Assembly: GCA_017479865.1 (NCBI GenBank)
Contig: JAFVBS010000006.1
Coordinates: forward strand, 1-46,878
DNA from: Clostridia bacterium
GTDB lineage: Bacteria > Bacillota > Clostridia > TANB77 > CAG-508
Reading direction: 5' to 3'
Length of the DNA stretch: 46,878 nt
The first letter of the stretch is position 1, and the number at the start of each line of letters is the position of its first letter. The notes beneath the pieces were generated by a model. That model had not been told where the DNA came from. It made no database searches and worked only from the letters and a program-made list of their open reading frames with translations. The position numbers were made by a program, and so were the translations under genes. Of this stretch, positions 1-6,837 are shown one piece after another.

Positions 1-426
1 AATAGTACTACTTTAGCAAGCCTAAACAACAAAGATTATATCAAAGCAGTGAATAAAACATATTATTTAGGAAATAGCAGTACCGAAACAAGAACAAAGA
101 GTGACAAGTTATGGCTATTAGCATGTTCTGAAATTTGGCCACAAAATTCAGCTACTGATACCCATTATGCCAGAGCAATGGGAGATGAAACGGGAGGAAA
201 AGGCCAATACCCATTATATAAAACGTTAGTAGGCGCGACAGCTTATAATGACAGCAGCGGAAACTCAAGCCTAGTAAAAAAACTAAACAACAGCTCGAAA
301 TTCTGGTGGCTTCGTTCGCCTGATTGCAACAGCAGTGGCTTCTTCTGCGGTGTCGTCTCGAACGGCTCTTGCCACATTGGCAGCGCTACCAGCCACTGTG
401 GGGTTGCCCCGGGCTTTTGTATCTAA
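1..426 (+). CDS. C-terminal part of a DUF6273-like (WLRSP) protein with a DGR-like variable region; 5' end outside window
   Basis: The frame is open from base 1, so the gene is cut by the window edge; the GTG at 49 is internal. The visible 141 residues end in a domain with the WWLRSP motif (codons 304-321) and a terminal GVAPGFCI, which resembles the C-terminal part of DUF6273 proteins of Clostridia. Between these motifs, 25 of 26 codons (322-399) end in C or T and none ends in A, although the rest of the window strongly prefers A/T endings. The residues there are Asp, Cys, Asn, Ser, Gly, Phe, Val, His, Ile, Ala and Thr, exactly what adenine mutagenesis of AAY codons gives. The domain family is recognised by motif only. 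The native function is unknown; a surface-exposed ligand-binding role is inferred. The N-terminus may be prepilin-like, as in the gene that starts at 46769, but that cannot be seen here. Confidence 0.7.
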   Translation, partial: NSTTLASLNNKDYIKAVNKTYYLGNSSTETRTKSDKLWLLACSEIWPQNSATDTHYARAMGDETGGKGQYPLYKTLVGATAYNDSSGNSSLVKKLNNSSKFWWLRSPDCNSSGFFCGVVSNGSCHIGSATSHCGVAPGFCI

Positions 427-510
427 CATCTTATAATTAACATAAAACGAAGTGACGCTACTAATATTACCATTCAGCCCTTATCAATTAAAGTACCCAG
501 CAACAGCAGG

Positions 511-535
511 CTTATAAAGAACCTGCCTGCAAGAA
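511..535. other. GC-rich hairpin downstream of the variable-region gene
   Basis: GCAGGC and GCCTGC form a perfect 6-bp stem around a 13-nt loop, about 85 bases after the stop codon of the variable-region gene. Known DGRs often carry a hairpin or cruciform shortly after the variable repeat, but this one is further away than usual, so a role is only a guess. Two 12-nt near-direct repeats (CTTAAAGTATA) follow at about 537-568. Confidence 0.35.
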
Positions 536-627
536 CTTAAAGTATAGGAACGAGCTTAAAGTATATGGCTAAGAGGTAGAGTAGTACTAAAAAAGCATAC
601 AAGCAAGGCGTAGCACCTAAAAATCAA

Positions 628-657
628 GACACTGGTTGGGAATGCCAGTGCCTTTTT
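628..657 (+). terminator. Rho-independent terminator
   Basis: CACTGG pairs with CCAGTG around a 9-nt loop and is followed by CC and five T. It lies after the variable-region gene and before the lexA promoter. The rest of the 350-base gap 427-780 holds only the hairpin above and the lexA promoter; no ORF or template repeat is visible. Confidence 0.65.
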
Positions 658-711
658 GATGGGCGCAAAAACATTACAGGTAAATAATATGCATAATAGA
701 GAAAAAAGTAT

Positions 712-723
712 AAACTTTTGTTT
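712..723 (+). promoter_or_regulatory. Candidate LexA (SOS) operator
   Basis: AAAC-TTTT-GTTT is a perfect inverted repeat that keeps the AAC-N4-GTT core of the Gram-positive SOS box GAAC-N4-GTTC but lacks its outer G and C. It abuts the -35 box of the lexA promoter, where binding would give autorepression. The AT-rich setting makes a chance match possible. Confidence 0.35.
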
Positions 724-750
724 GACATTTTTTTGTTTGTGTGTTATTAT
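722..750 (+). promoter_or_regulatory. Sigma-A promoter of lexA
   Basis: TTGACA (722-727), a 17-bp spacer and TATTAT (745-750), about 30 bases before the lexA start codon. Confidence 0.75.
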
Positions 751-780
751 AGTAATGGATAAAAAAAGGAGTGATGTATT

Positions 781-1443
781 GTGAGAACAAAAAAAGACCC
801 TATGGCAATTAATAAAAGAGAAAAAGCAATTTTAAAATTTATTGAAAAGCAAGTAGATGAAAAAGGTTATGCACCATCTGTGCGAGAAATTGGAAAAGCA
901 GTAGGCTTAAAATCAACTGCTACCGTTCATGGCTATTTAGCAAAACTTGCTGAAAAGGGCTATATAAAAAAAGAAGACCAAAAGGGCAGAACTTTACGTC
1001 TATTAAAAGGTGGAAATGGTGAAGACATTACCAAGAAAAAAGAAAACAGAAATTACTATACAGGCAAAGAAATGGTTGATGTTCCTGTTATTGGTAAAAT
1101 TACAGCAGGAGAACCAATTTTAGCAGTAGAAAATATTACAGATACGTTCCCAATTCCAATTGACTTTGTAGGAAACAGCGACAGCTTTATGCTTACTGTT
1201 AGAGGAGAAAGTATGATTGAAGCAGGTATTTTAAACGGAGACTATATTTTGGTCAAAAAACAAAATACTGCCAACAATGGAGAAATTGTTGTTGCTTTAA
1301 TTGGAGACGAAGCAACTGTCAAAACTTTCTATAAAGAAAAAGATCATATCAGACTACAACCTGAAAATAGCACAATGGACCCAATTATTGTTCCTACTTG
1401 TGAAATTTTAGGAAAAGTAGCAGGAGTATTTAGAAAATTGTAA
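781..1443 (+). CDS. lexA: LexA, SOS-response repressor and self-cleaving peptidase
   Basis: LexA represses DNA-damage genes and cleaves itself when RecA is activated. Residues 8-75 form the winged helix-turn-helix (APSVREIGKAVGLKS). A linker follows, then the S24 peptidase domain. The Ala-Gly cleavage site is A109-G110 (ITAGEP), the catalytic serine is S144 (RGESMI) and the general-base lysine is K181 (ATVKTF). Length is 220 aa, normal for the family. The GTG start at 781 has a GGAGTG seven bases upstream; ATG at 802 would be nearer to the usual LexA N-terminus but has no comparable ribosome binding site. The gene has its own promoter and an AAAC-N4-GTTT palindrome at the -35 box, consistent with autoregulation. 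All catalytic residues are present. Confidence 0.95.
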   Translation: MRTKKDPMAINKREKAILKFIEKQVDEKGYAPSVREIGKAVGLKSTATVHGYLAKLAEKGYIKKEDQKGRTLRLLKGGNGEDITKKKENRNYYTGKEMVDVPVIGKITAGEPILAVENITDTFPIPIDFVGNSDSFMLTVRGESMIEAGILNGDYILVKKQNTANNGEIVVALIGDEATVKTFYKEKDHIRLQPENSTMDPIIVPTCEILGKVAGVFRKL

Positions 1444-1459
1444 CAGAAAGGAGTTTTTT

Positions 1460-1975
1460 ATGGCATACTTAGATATATGGATGTTTAATAGCAAACCTAG
1501 AATGAAGGTGTTTTTATGCTACTTTTTAATTTTTATTACATTTTTTATTTTTTCAGATGTAATGGTGTATTTATATACCAAGTCCCTATATCAACCAATG
1601 ACAAGTTATGAAATAGTAAGTCAAACTCCAGAAATTACAGTAACAGAGGCAAAAGCAAGCACAGCCAGCGGAAACGTAAAAGGTACTGTAAAAAATAATA
1701 CAAATGAAAAATTGGTCACACAATACCTAAAATTTGAATTTTATACAGAAAGAAATGTGCAAACAGGTATTAAGTATTTGCAATTGAATAATTTAGAGCC
1801 AAATGCAGAGCAAAATTACGAAATTGGCTTTCATTATGATAATGTTAATTCCGTGAAAATTAGCGTAGTAGGCAAAGAAGAAATTGAAAATGCAACAGAA
1901 GAACAGTTGAAAGAAGAACCAATTTATGGTCCATCTGGCTTCATAGGTGGAGTTATTTCAGGAAAAATCTTTTAG
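1460..1975 (+). CDS. Membrane-anchored FxLYD-like extracytoplasmic protein
   Basis: 171 aa with one N-terminal membrane segment (about residues 17-38, rich in Phe, Ile and Leu), so most of the chain probably lies outside. The region at about 60-130 (SGNVKGTVKNNTNEKL, then LKFEFY) has the look of an FxLYD beta-sandwich domain, which is common in small Firmicutes surface proteins of unknown role. The AGAAAGGAG ribosome binding site is eight bases before the ATG, and the gene follows lexA by 16 bases, so the two are probably co-transcribed. A strong terminator follows. Function is not known; a link to the SOS response is suggested only by position. Confidence 0.6.
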   Translation: MAYLDIWMFNSKPRMKVFLCYFLIFITFFIFSDVMVYLYTKSLYQPMTSYEIVSQTPEITVTEAKASTASGNVKGTVKNNTNEKLVTQYLKFEFYTERNVQTGIKYLQLNNLEPNAEQNYEIGFHYDNVNSVKISVVGKEEIENATEEQLKEEPIYGPSGFIGGVISGKIF

Positions 1976-1986
1976 GATTATTAAAA

Positions 1987-2027
1987 ACACAAAACAGAAT
2001 CGCAGCAATGTGGTTCTGTTTTTTGTG
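1987..2027 (+). terminator. Rho-independent terminator after the lexA operon
   Basis: ACAAAACAGAA pairs with TTCTGTTTTTTGT around a 14-nt loop, with the T-run inside the right arm. It could act in both directions. Confidence 0.75.
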
Positions 2028-2112
2028 ATTTTTCTCAAATTCAAGAATAAACTTAGAAAAAAATACCATAATGAAATAAGAGTGTTTTTTCTTATAAAAA
2101 ATCAAAAAAGAA

Positions 2113-2141
2113 TTGATATTTTATACAATTTGTAATATAAT
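2113..2141 (+). promoter_or_regulatory. Sigma-A promoter of mreB
   Basis: TTGATA (2113-2118), 17-bp spacer, perfect TATAAT (2136-2141). Repeated ATTGTAACA motifs follow in the leader. Confidence 0.75.
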
Positions 2142-2191
2142 TGTAACAAAATTGTAACAAAAACGTAAAAACATCGAAAGGAAAGAAAAGT

Positions 2192-3196
2192 ATGTTTAGA
2201 TATGGACAAGATATTGGAATTGACTTAGGAACAGCTACTGTCATTGCATATATAAAAAACAAAGGAATTGTACTAAGAGAGCCATCGGTAGTGGCAGTTG
2301 ACAGTAATACAGGAGATGTATTAGCAGTAGGAAAAGAGGCAAGACGTATGCTTGGAAGAACTCCGGGAAATATTGTAGCAACCAGGCCTTTAAGAGAAGG
2401 TGTCATTTCTAATTACACTGTCACAGCAAAAATGCTCAAATACTTTATCAATCGCGTGTGTGGAAAATTTATATTTTCGCCAAGAATTATGATATGTATT
2501 CCTTCACAGGTAACAGAAGTTGAAAAAAAGGCAGTCATAGATGCTGCTTCACAAGCTGGAGCAAGAAAAGTGTATCTTATTGAGGAGCCGATAGCAGCTG
2601 CTATTGGAGCAGGACTTGATATTTCAAAACCATGTGGCAATATGGTGGTTGACATTGGCGGTGGAACAACAGATATTGCAGTCATTTCCTTAGGTGGTTC
2701 AGTTGTAAGTTCCTCACTAAAAGTAGCAGGAGACAAATTTGATGAAGCAATCGTGAGATATATTAAGAAAAAATATAATGTAATGATTGGAGAAAGAACA
2801 GCAGAAGATTTAAAAATTAATATTGGCTGTGTATATCCAAAAATTCAAGATACTGAAATGGAAATTCGCGGAAGGGACCTAATGACAGGACTTCCAAAAA
2901 CAGTAGTAGTTCATTCGAGTGAAATGCTAGAAGCATTGATTGAACCAGCGATGATGGTAGTGGATGCTGTTCATGGAGTGCTAGAAAAAACACCACCAGA
3001 ATTGGCTGCAGATATTAGTAGTAGAGGAATCTACATGACAGGCGGGGGCTGCTTAGTAGATGGGCTAGACAAACTTTTACAAGAAAAAACAGGAATTAAT
3101 GTGATGATAGCTCAAGATGCTATTTCATGTGTTGCATTAGGAACAGGAAAAGCGTTAGACAATTTAGATGTGTTAGACGCTAAAAAAAGAAAATAA
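2192..3196 (+). CDS. mreB: MreB/Mbl-family actin-like rod-shape protein
   Basis: A bacterial actin that polymerises under the membrane and guides the elongation machinery of the cell wall. The 334 aa match the family length. The first phosphate loop is at residues 7-17 (DIGIDLGTATV), the second at 151-162 (MVVDIGGGTTDI), and the adenosine-binding TGGG is near residue 288. The AAAGGA ribosome binding site lies about ten bases before the ATG. The gene is not next to mreC or mreD, which suggests an Mbl or MreBH paralogue rather than the mreBCD copy; the sequence alone does not decide between them. The AMP ligase at 3226 follows after 29 bases and is probably in the same operon. Confidence 0.92.
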   Translation: MFRYGQDIGIDLGTATVIAYIKNKGIVLREPSVVAVDSNTGDVLAVGKEARRMLGRTPGNIVATRPLREGVISNYTVTAKMLKYFINRVCGKFIFSPRIMICIPSQVTEVEKKAVIDAASQAGARKVYLIEEPIAAAIGAGLDISKPCGNMVVDIGGGTTDIAVISLGGSVVSSSLKVAGDKFDEAIVRYIKKKYNVMIGERTAEDLKINIGCVYPKIQDTEMEIRGRDLMTGLPKTVVVHSSEMLEALIEPAMMVVDAVHGVLEKTPPELAADISSRGIYMTGGGCLVDGLDKLLQEKTGINVMIAQDAISCVALGTGKALDNLDVLDAKKRK

Positions 3197-3225
3197 TGAT
3201 AAAAACGAAAGAATAGGAGTAAAAA

Positions 3226-5103
3226 ATGAGTATCTTAAATGATTTTAAAATGCCAGACTTTAAAATGCCAAAATTCAAAATGAAAAATATACCTACTATC
3301 AATGAAAACGATGTCAATGATGAGGTAATCAAAAAAGCACAAGAAAGCAGAGCAAAAAAACAAAATAAAAATTATCCAGCAACCAGTTATAGCACCATTC
3401 AGGAAGTATTTAATAGGTCAATTACCACTTATGCAAAATCTCCTTTTATTCTACAAAAATTTGACCCAAAGGGTAAATACGAGGAAATTACTTTTGAGCA
3501 ATTTGGAAAAGATGTAATTCATTTTGGAACAGCACTAGCAAGAAAATTAAAAATAGGGGAAGATTCTAGAGTGGCTATTGTGAGTGAAACTACTTATCAT
3601 TGGTATATTTCTTATGCAGCAATGTTGTGCGGTACGGGAATTGCTGTTCCAATCGATAAAGAATTGCCAGATAACGAGTTAGAAAATGTTATTAATCGTT
3701 CCAGAGCAGAAGTGGTTATTTTCTCTAAGAGAAAAGCAGAGTCTATCAAAAAAATTATGGATAAAGTGCCAAATGTCAAATACTTTGTACAAATGTACTC
3801 TGATGAAAAAATAGATGAAAAAAATATAGGCATGCAATACTTAATGGATGAGGGAAAGGCATTAGTGGAAAGTGGGGATGATTGTTACAGTAAAGTGATT
3901 ATTGAACCGGATCAATTTAAGGTACTTTTATTTACTTCTGGAACTACCTCTAATGCAAAAGGAGTCATGCTTTCTAGCCGTAACTTGGCAGAAAATGTCA
4001 ATGCCGTTTCAGCTTATGTTAAACTAGATACAACCGTCAGATTCTTTTCAGTATTACCGCTACACCATACATATGAATCAACCATTGGCTTTCTAATTCC
4101 AATGGCATTTGGTTGTTCAATTGCTGTTTGTCAGGGATTAAAATATATTGTGCCCAATATGCAAGAAACACATCCAACACTTCTTCTAGCAGTACCATTG
4201 CTCATTGAAAATTTGTACAAAAAAATAAATAGCAACATCAAAAAGAGCGGAAAAGAAACTATTGTGAATTCTATGATACCCGTGACAAATGCTTTAAAAG
4301 CAGTGGGAATTGATGTAAAGAGAAAGGTATTTTCAGAAATTCATGATGTTTTTGGTGGACAATTAAGAATGATTGTTTCGGCTGCAGCACCAATTGATGC
4401 TAAAATAGGTAAATGGGTAGAAGATATTGGAATTACCTTTTTACAAGGGTATGGCTTAACTGAAACTGCGCCAATTGCTGCTTTAACGCCAGAATTTCAA
4501 CCTAAAGTAGGGTCAGCAGGAAAAGCCGTTTTTCAGGCAGAACTTAAAATAGATTCTCCAAATGAAAATGGAGAAGGAGAAGTATTAATCAAAAGCCCAA
4601 CTTTAATGCTTGGTTATTATGAAGATGAAGAAACTACAAAGCATGAAGTGCCAATTATTAATGGAGAAAGATGGTTTCGCTCAGGAGATATTGGCTATTT
4701 AGATAAAGATGGATTTCTATATATTACAGGAAGAAGCAAAAATGTCATTGTAACTCAAAATGGAAAAAACATCTATCCAGAGGAAATTGAGCTACTACTT
4801 TCTAAGGTAACAGAAATTAAAGAATGTATGGTTTATGGAAAAGAGGATAAAGAGGACAAAGCTAACAAAGAGTTGATTATTTCTGTAAAAGTCATTCCGA
4901 ATTTAGAAGAAATAGAAGAAAAATATGGTAAGGATTTATCAGAAAATCAAATTCATAGCATTATTTGGGAAAAAATTAAGGAAGTAAACAAGCAATTAAC
5001 TTCTTACAAAGCAATTAAAAATTTAGAAATTAAACATGATGAATTTGAAAAAACAACTACAATGAAAATTAAACGATATGCGGAACTAAAAAAAGACAAA
5101 TAA
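3226..5103 (+). CDS. AMP-forming ligase, long-chain acyl-CoA synthetase type
   Basis: Expected to activate a carboxylic acid, probably a fatty acid, as acyl-AMP and pass it to CoA or a carrier. The ANL-superfamily motifs are present: the P-loop FTSGTTSNAKGV (236-247), YGLTE (409-413), RSGDIG (485-490), the hinge after TGRSKN (501-506), and a C-terminal KIKRY that can supply the catalytic lysine. Length is 625 aa, as in FadD/LC-FACS proteins. The N-terminus has an unusual short repeat (DFKMP, DFKMP, KFKMK), possibly a charged membrane-surface segment. The start has AATAGGAG upstream. It follows mreB closely, so a link to membrane or wall growth is possible but unproven. Substrate is not predictable. 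Confidence 0.85.
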   Translation: MSILNDFKMPDFKMPKFKMKNIPTINENDVNDEVIKKAQESRAKKQNKNYPATSYSTIQEVFNRSITTYAKSPFILQKFDPKGKYEEITFEQFGKDVIHFGTALARKLKIGEDSRVAIVSETTYHWYISYAAMLCGTGIAVPIDKELPDNELENVINRSRAEVVIFSKRKAESIKKIMDKVPNVKYFVQMYSDEKIDEKNIGMQYLMDEGKALVESGDDCYSKVIIEPDQFKVLLFTSGTTSNAKGVMLSSRNLAENVNAVSAYVKLDTTVRFFSVLPLHHTYESTIGFLIPMAFGCSIAVCQGLKYIVPNMQETHPTLLLAVPLLIENLYKKINSNIKKSGKETIVNSMIPVTNALKAVGIDVKRKVFSEIHDVFGGQLRMIVSAAAPIDAKIGKWVEDIGITFLQGYGLTETAPIAALTPEFQPKVGSAGKAVFQAELKIDSPNENGEGEVLIKSPTLMLGYYEDEETTKHEVPIINGERWFRSGDIGYLDKDGFLYITGRSKNVIVTQNGKNIYPEEIELLLSKVTEIKECMVYGKEDKEDKANKELIISVKVIPNLEEIEEKYGKDLSENQIHSIIWEKIKEVNKQLTSYKAIKNLEIKHDEFEKTTTMKIKRYAELKKDK

Positions 5104-5170
5104 TTACAAAATAAACCTTGACTTCCGTAAAATGTTGTAATAAAATTGTAGCAGAAATGTAGAAATCCTA

Positions 5171-5199
5171 TTGTAGTTTTTTAAAGTCTCGTGTATAAT
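5171..5199 (+). promoter_or_regulatory. Sigma-A promoter of the 5254 gene
   Basis: TTGTAG (5171-5176), 17-bp spacer, TATAAT (5194-5199). A second, weaker candidate lies upstream: TTGACT, 17 bp, TAAAAT near 5118-5146. Confidence 0.65.
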
Positions 5200-5253
5200 A
5201 ATGAAGTCATAGGATAAACAACAATACGTAGGACAAAGGAGGGAAAGTTTACA

Positions 5254-5568
5254 ATGTCTAGATCTGGCATAGTAAATGTGAGAATGGTAATCACAGAAGA
5301 AAAAATTTTATCAAATATTGACAAAGTACAAAAATTAATTAATCCTAATAGTAAAAAGCAAATCATTCAATTAGAAGAAGATGCTTACTTTAAGGATCTC
5401 ATAGAATCAATTAAAACATATTTAATCGAATATCCAAAGAAGAAAAACTTCCCTAAGAGTGTATACAAAGCTGCTTATGGGCTGGTAGAATATGCAACAA
5501 ATCAATTTGAAGAAAACACAAAAAAATTGAGGAACTTATTCGTCAAAGAGAAAAAAATATTGCGCTAG
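5254..5568 (+). CDS. Unknown helical protein, N-terminal part of a frame-split gene
   Basis: Not recognised. The 104-aa frame begins at an ATG with AAAGGAGGG about ten bases upstream and is mainly helical. After the codons ACA AAA AAA (5518-5526) the frame goes on for only 14 residues. If the reading frame slips back one base on the A7 run (5520-5526) it enters the frame of 5577-6089 as IEELIRQREKNIALAGELRE, a continuous coiled coil with no stop. The two frames therefore look like one gene of about 278 codons (5254-6089). A AAA AAA is a classic -1 slippery heptamer, so the break could be programmed frameshifting, transcriptional slippage, a mutation, or a homopolymer undercall in the assembly. 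Confidence 0.6.
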   Translation: MSRSGIVNVRMVITEEKILSNIDKVQKLINPNSKKQIIQLEEDAYFKDLIESIKTYLIEYPKKKNFPKSVYKAAYGLVEYATNQFEENTKKLRNLFVKEKKILR

Positions 5569-5576
5569 CTGGCGAA

Positions 5577-6089
5577 TTGAGGGAAACTTTAGACTGTGTA
5601 GAAAATAAAGAAGATGATTGGAAGCAGAATATTAAAGATATTTCAGAGGATTTTTCAGAAGATATTATTGATACATTAGGATTAATTGGAAGAGCAAAAT
5701 CTACAAAATCTCAAAATTATCAAGATGCTGTGAAGTTAATTAATGCTAGAATTGTCAATTTAGAGTCTAACTTACACATTGAAATTGATATGGAAAGAAT
5801 TGAAGATAGATCAAAAGCTTTAAGTTATATTGGCATTGAAGTAGCAGATGCATTAAAATTAATTCCAACGCCACAAGAAGAGGAAGAGGTAGAACAAACT
5901 GCGACTGTAGAAGAAATTGCGCCAGAAGATAAACAATATTTTGAACAAACAAGAGTAGAGGTAAAACCATCCTTATGGCAAAGAATTAAAAATAGCAAAC
6001 TGGTAAGAGCAATTTCATATGCATTAAAAGTAAAAGTAGTGCTTCAAGTTCCAGCACTTCCAGAAGGAAGAGGCGAAAATCAAAACTAA
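5577..6089 (+). CDS. Unknown coiled-coil protein, C-terminal part of the frame-split gene
   Basis: Not recognised. Its nominal TTG start at 5577 has no ribosome binding site, and the frame is open upstream to the A7 run at 5520-5526, so it is best read as the -1-frame continuation of the gene starting at 5254. It is helical with many charged residues, an acidic stretch (EEEEVEQ) near residue 105, and a basic C-terminal end (WQRIKNSKLVRA). No signal peptide or clear membrane segment is visible. A GGAGTAG/CTACTCC hairpin (6099-6126) follows the stop, with no good T-run. Confidence 0.55.
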   Translation: MRETLDCVENKEDDWKQNIKDISEDFSEDIIDTLGLIGRAKSTKSQNYQDAVKLINARIVNLESNLHIEIDMERIEDRSKALSYIGIEVADALKLIPTPQEEEEVEQTATVEEIAPEDKQYFEQTRVEVKPSLWQRIKNSKLVRAISYALKVKVVLQVPALPEGRGENQN

Positions 6090-6190
6090 ACATATTGAGG
6101 AGTAGTTAATTTGCATTAGCTACTCCTATGATATCCAGTATAGTTTGTGTCGTGAAGGAATGTAAAAAACAAAAAAATTTGTATAAACTC

Positions 6191-6219
6191 TTGACAATGA
6201 GCTAAAAATATTCTATACT
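6191..6219 (+). promoter_or_regulatory. Sigma-A promoter of the tRNA pair
   Basis: Perfect TTGACA (6191-6196), 17-bp spacer, TATACT (6214-6219), 35 bases upstream of the first tRNA. Confidence 0.8.
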
Positions 6220-6254
6220 TAAATCTGCGCATGAAAGGTGAGAATTTAAGTTAA

Positions 6255-6331
6255 GCGCCCTTAGCTCAGTTGGTCAGAGCAACCGGCTCATAACCGGTCG
6301 GTCCAAGGTTCGAATCCTTGAGGGCGCACCA
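6255..6331 (+). tRNA. tRNA with CAT anticodon (Met, or Ile2 after lysidine modification)
   Basis: 77 nt with encoded CCA. The acceptor stem is GCGCCCT/AGGGCGC with discriminator A, the anticodon arm is ACCGG-CTCATAA-CCGGT, and the T arm carries GGTTCGAATCC. The CAT anticodon fits elongator Met or the tilS-modified Ile(AUA) tRNA; it lacks the initiator GGG/CCC signature. Confidence 0.9.
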
Positions 6332-6347
6332 TTACAATTTCATACAT

Positions 6348-6659
6348 GGGCAGGTGGCCGAGTGGCTAAAGGCGGCAGACTGTAGGCTTTGATTTTAATC
6401 AAAAAATCAGAAATTGCAGCCCATATGAGCAATCATATGGTGAAAACCGGGCTAATTCGGGGAAGTCTTAACAGTTAGGCTGATGATAATCCCGAGCTAG
6501 GAACTTTAAATAAGTTTCGAGTGTAGAGACTTTATACCTGGTATCTTATAAAGATAAAGAGAAAGTCCAGACTACAAACAGAAATGGTAGTGAAAGCTAT
6601 AGTAGTAAGAAATCTGTTCTCGTACGAGTACGAAGGTTCGAATCCTTCCCTGCCCACCA
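6348..6659 (+). tRNA. tRNA-Tyr (GTA) interrupted by a group I intron
   Basis: Exons are 6348-6383 and 6610-6659. Joined they give an 86-nt class II tRNA: acceptor GGGCAGG/CCTGCCC with A and CCA, anticodon arm GCAGA-CTGTAAA-TCTGT with anticodon GTA, variable arm CTCG-TA-CGAG, T arm GAAGG-TTCGAAT-CCTTC. The long variable arm plus GTA identifies bacterial tRNA-Tyr. The intron splits the anticodon between U35 and A36. The tRNA lies 16 bases after the CAT tRNA and probably shares its promoter. Confidence 0.88.
6384..6609 (+). ncRNA. Group I self-splicing intron in tRNA-Tyr, no ORF
   Basis: A 226-nt insert that follows the group I rules. The 5' exon ends in U (6383) and the intron ends in G (6609). 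P1 forms between CTGTAG (6380-6385) and TTGCAG (6414-6419) with the required U-G wobble at the splice site. P2 is CCATATGA/TCATATGG (6421-6440) with a GCAA tetraloop. P4 is TCGGG (6457-6461) with CCCGA (6491-6495), P6 is GGAACTT/AAGTTTC (6500-6518), and P7 is GACTTT (6528-6533) with AAAGTC (6562-6567). The segments ATAATCCCGAGC and GTAGAGACTTTA resemble conserved Q and R. There is no room for a homing endonuclease, so mobility would need help in trans. Confidence 0.85.
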
Positions 6660-6686
6660 AAAGCAAGTTTTTAGACTTGCTTTTTT
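6659..6686 (+). terminator. Terminator after tRNA-Tyr
   Basis: AAGCAAGT pairs with ACTTGCTT around a 6-nt loop, followed by a run of T. It starts at the tRNA CCA end. Confidence 0.85.
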
Positions 6687-6837
6687 GTTTGGTTTAGAAA
6701 AATTGATATCAATAAGTTAATTGACTTTTTAGTCTTTTTCATGTAAAATATAATAGAGGTTGATAAATAGAAAACATTATAAAATAAATGTTAAACTATT
6801 ATTATCAATGACTACGCGTTTATTAAGGGGATTTTAT

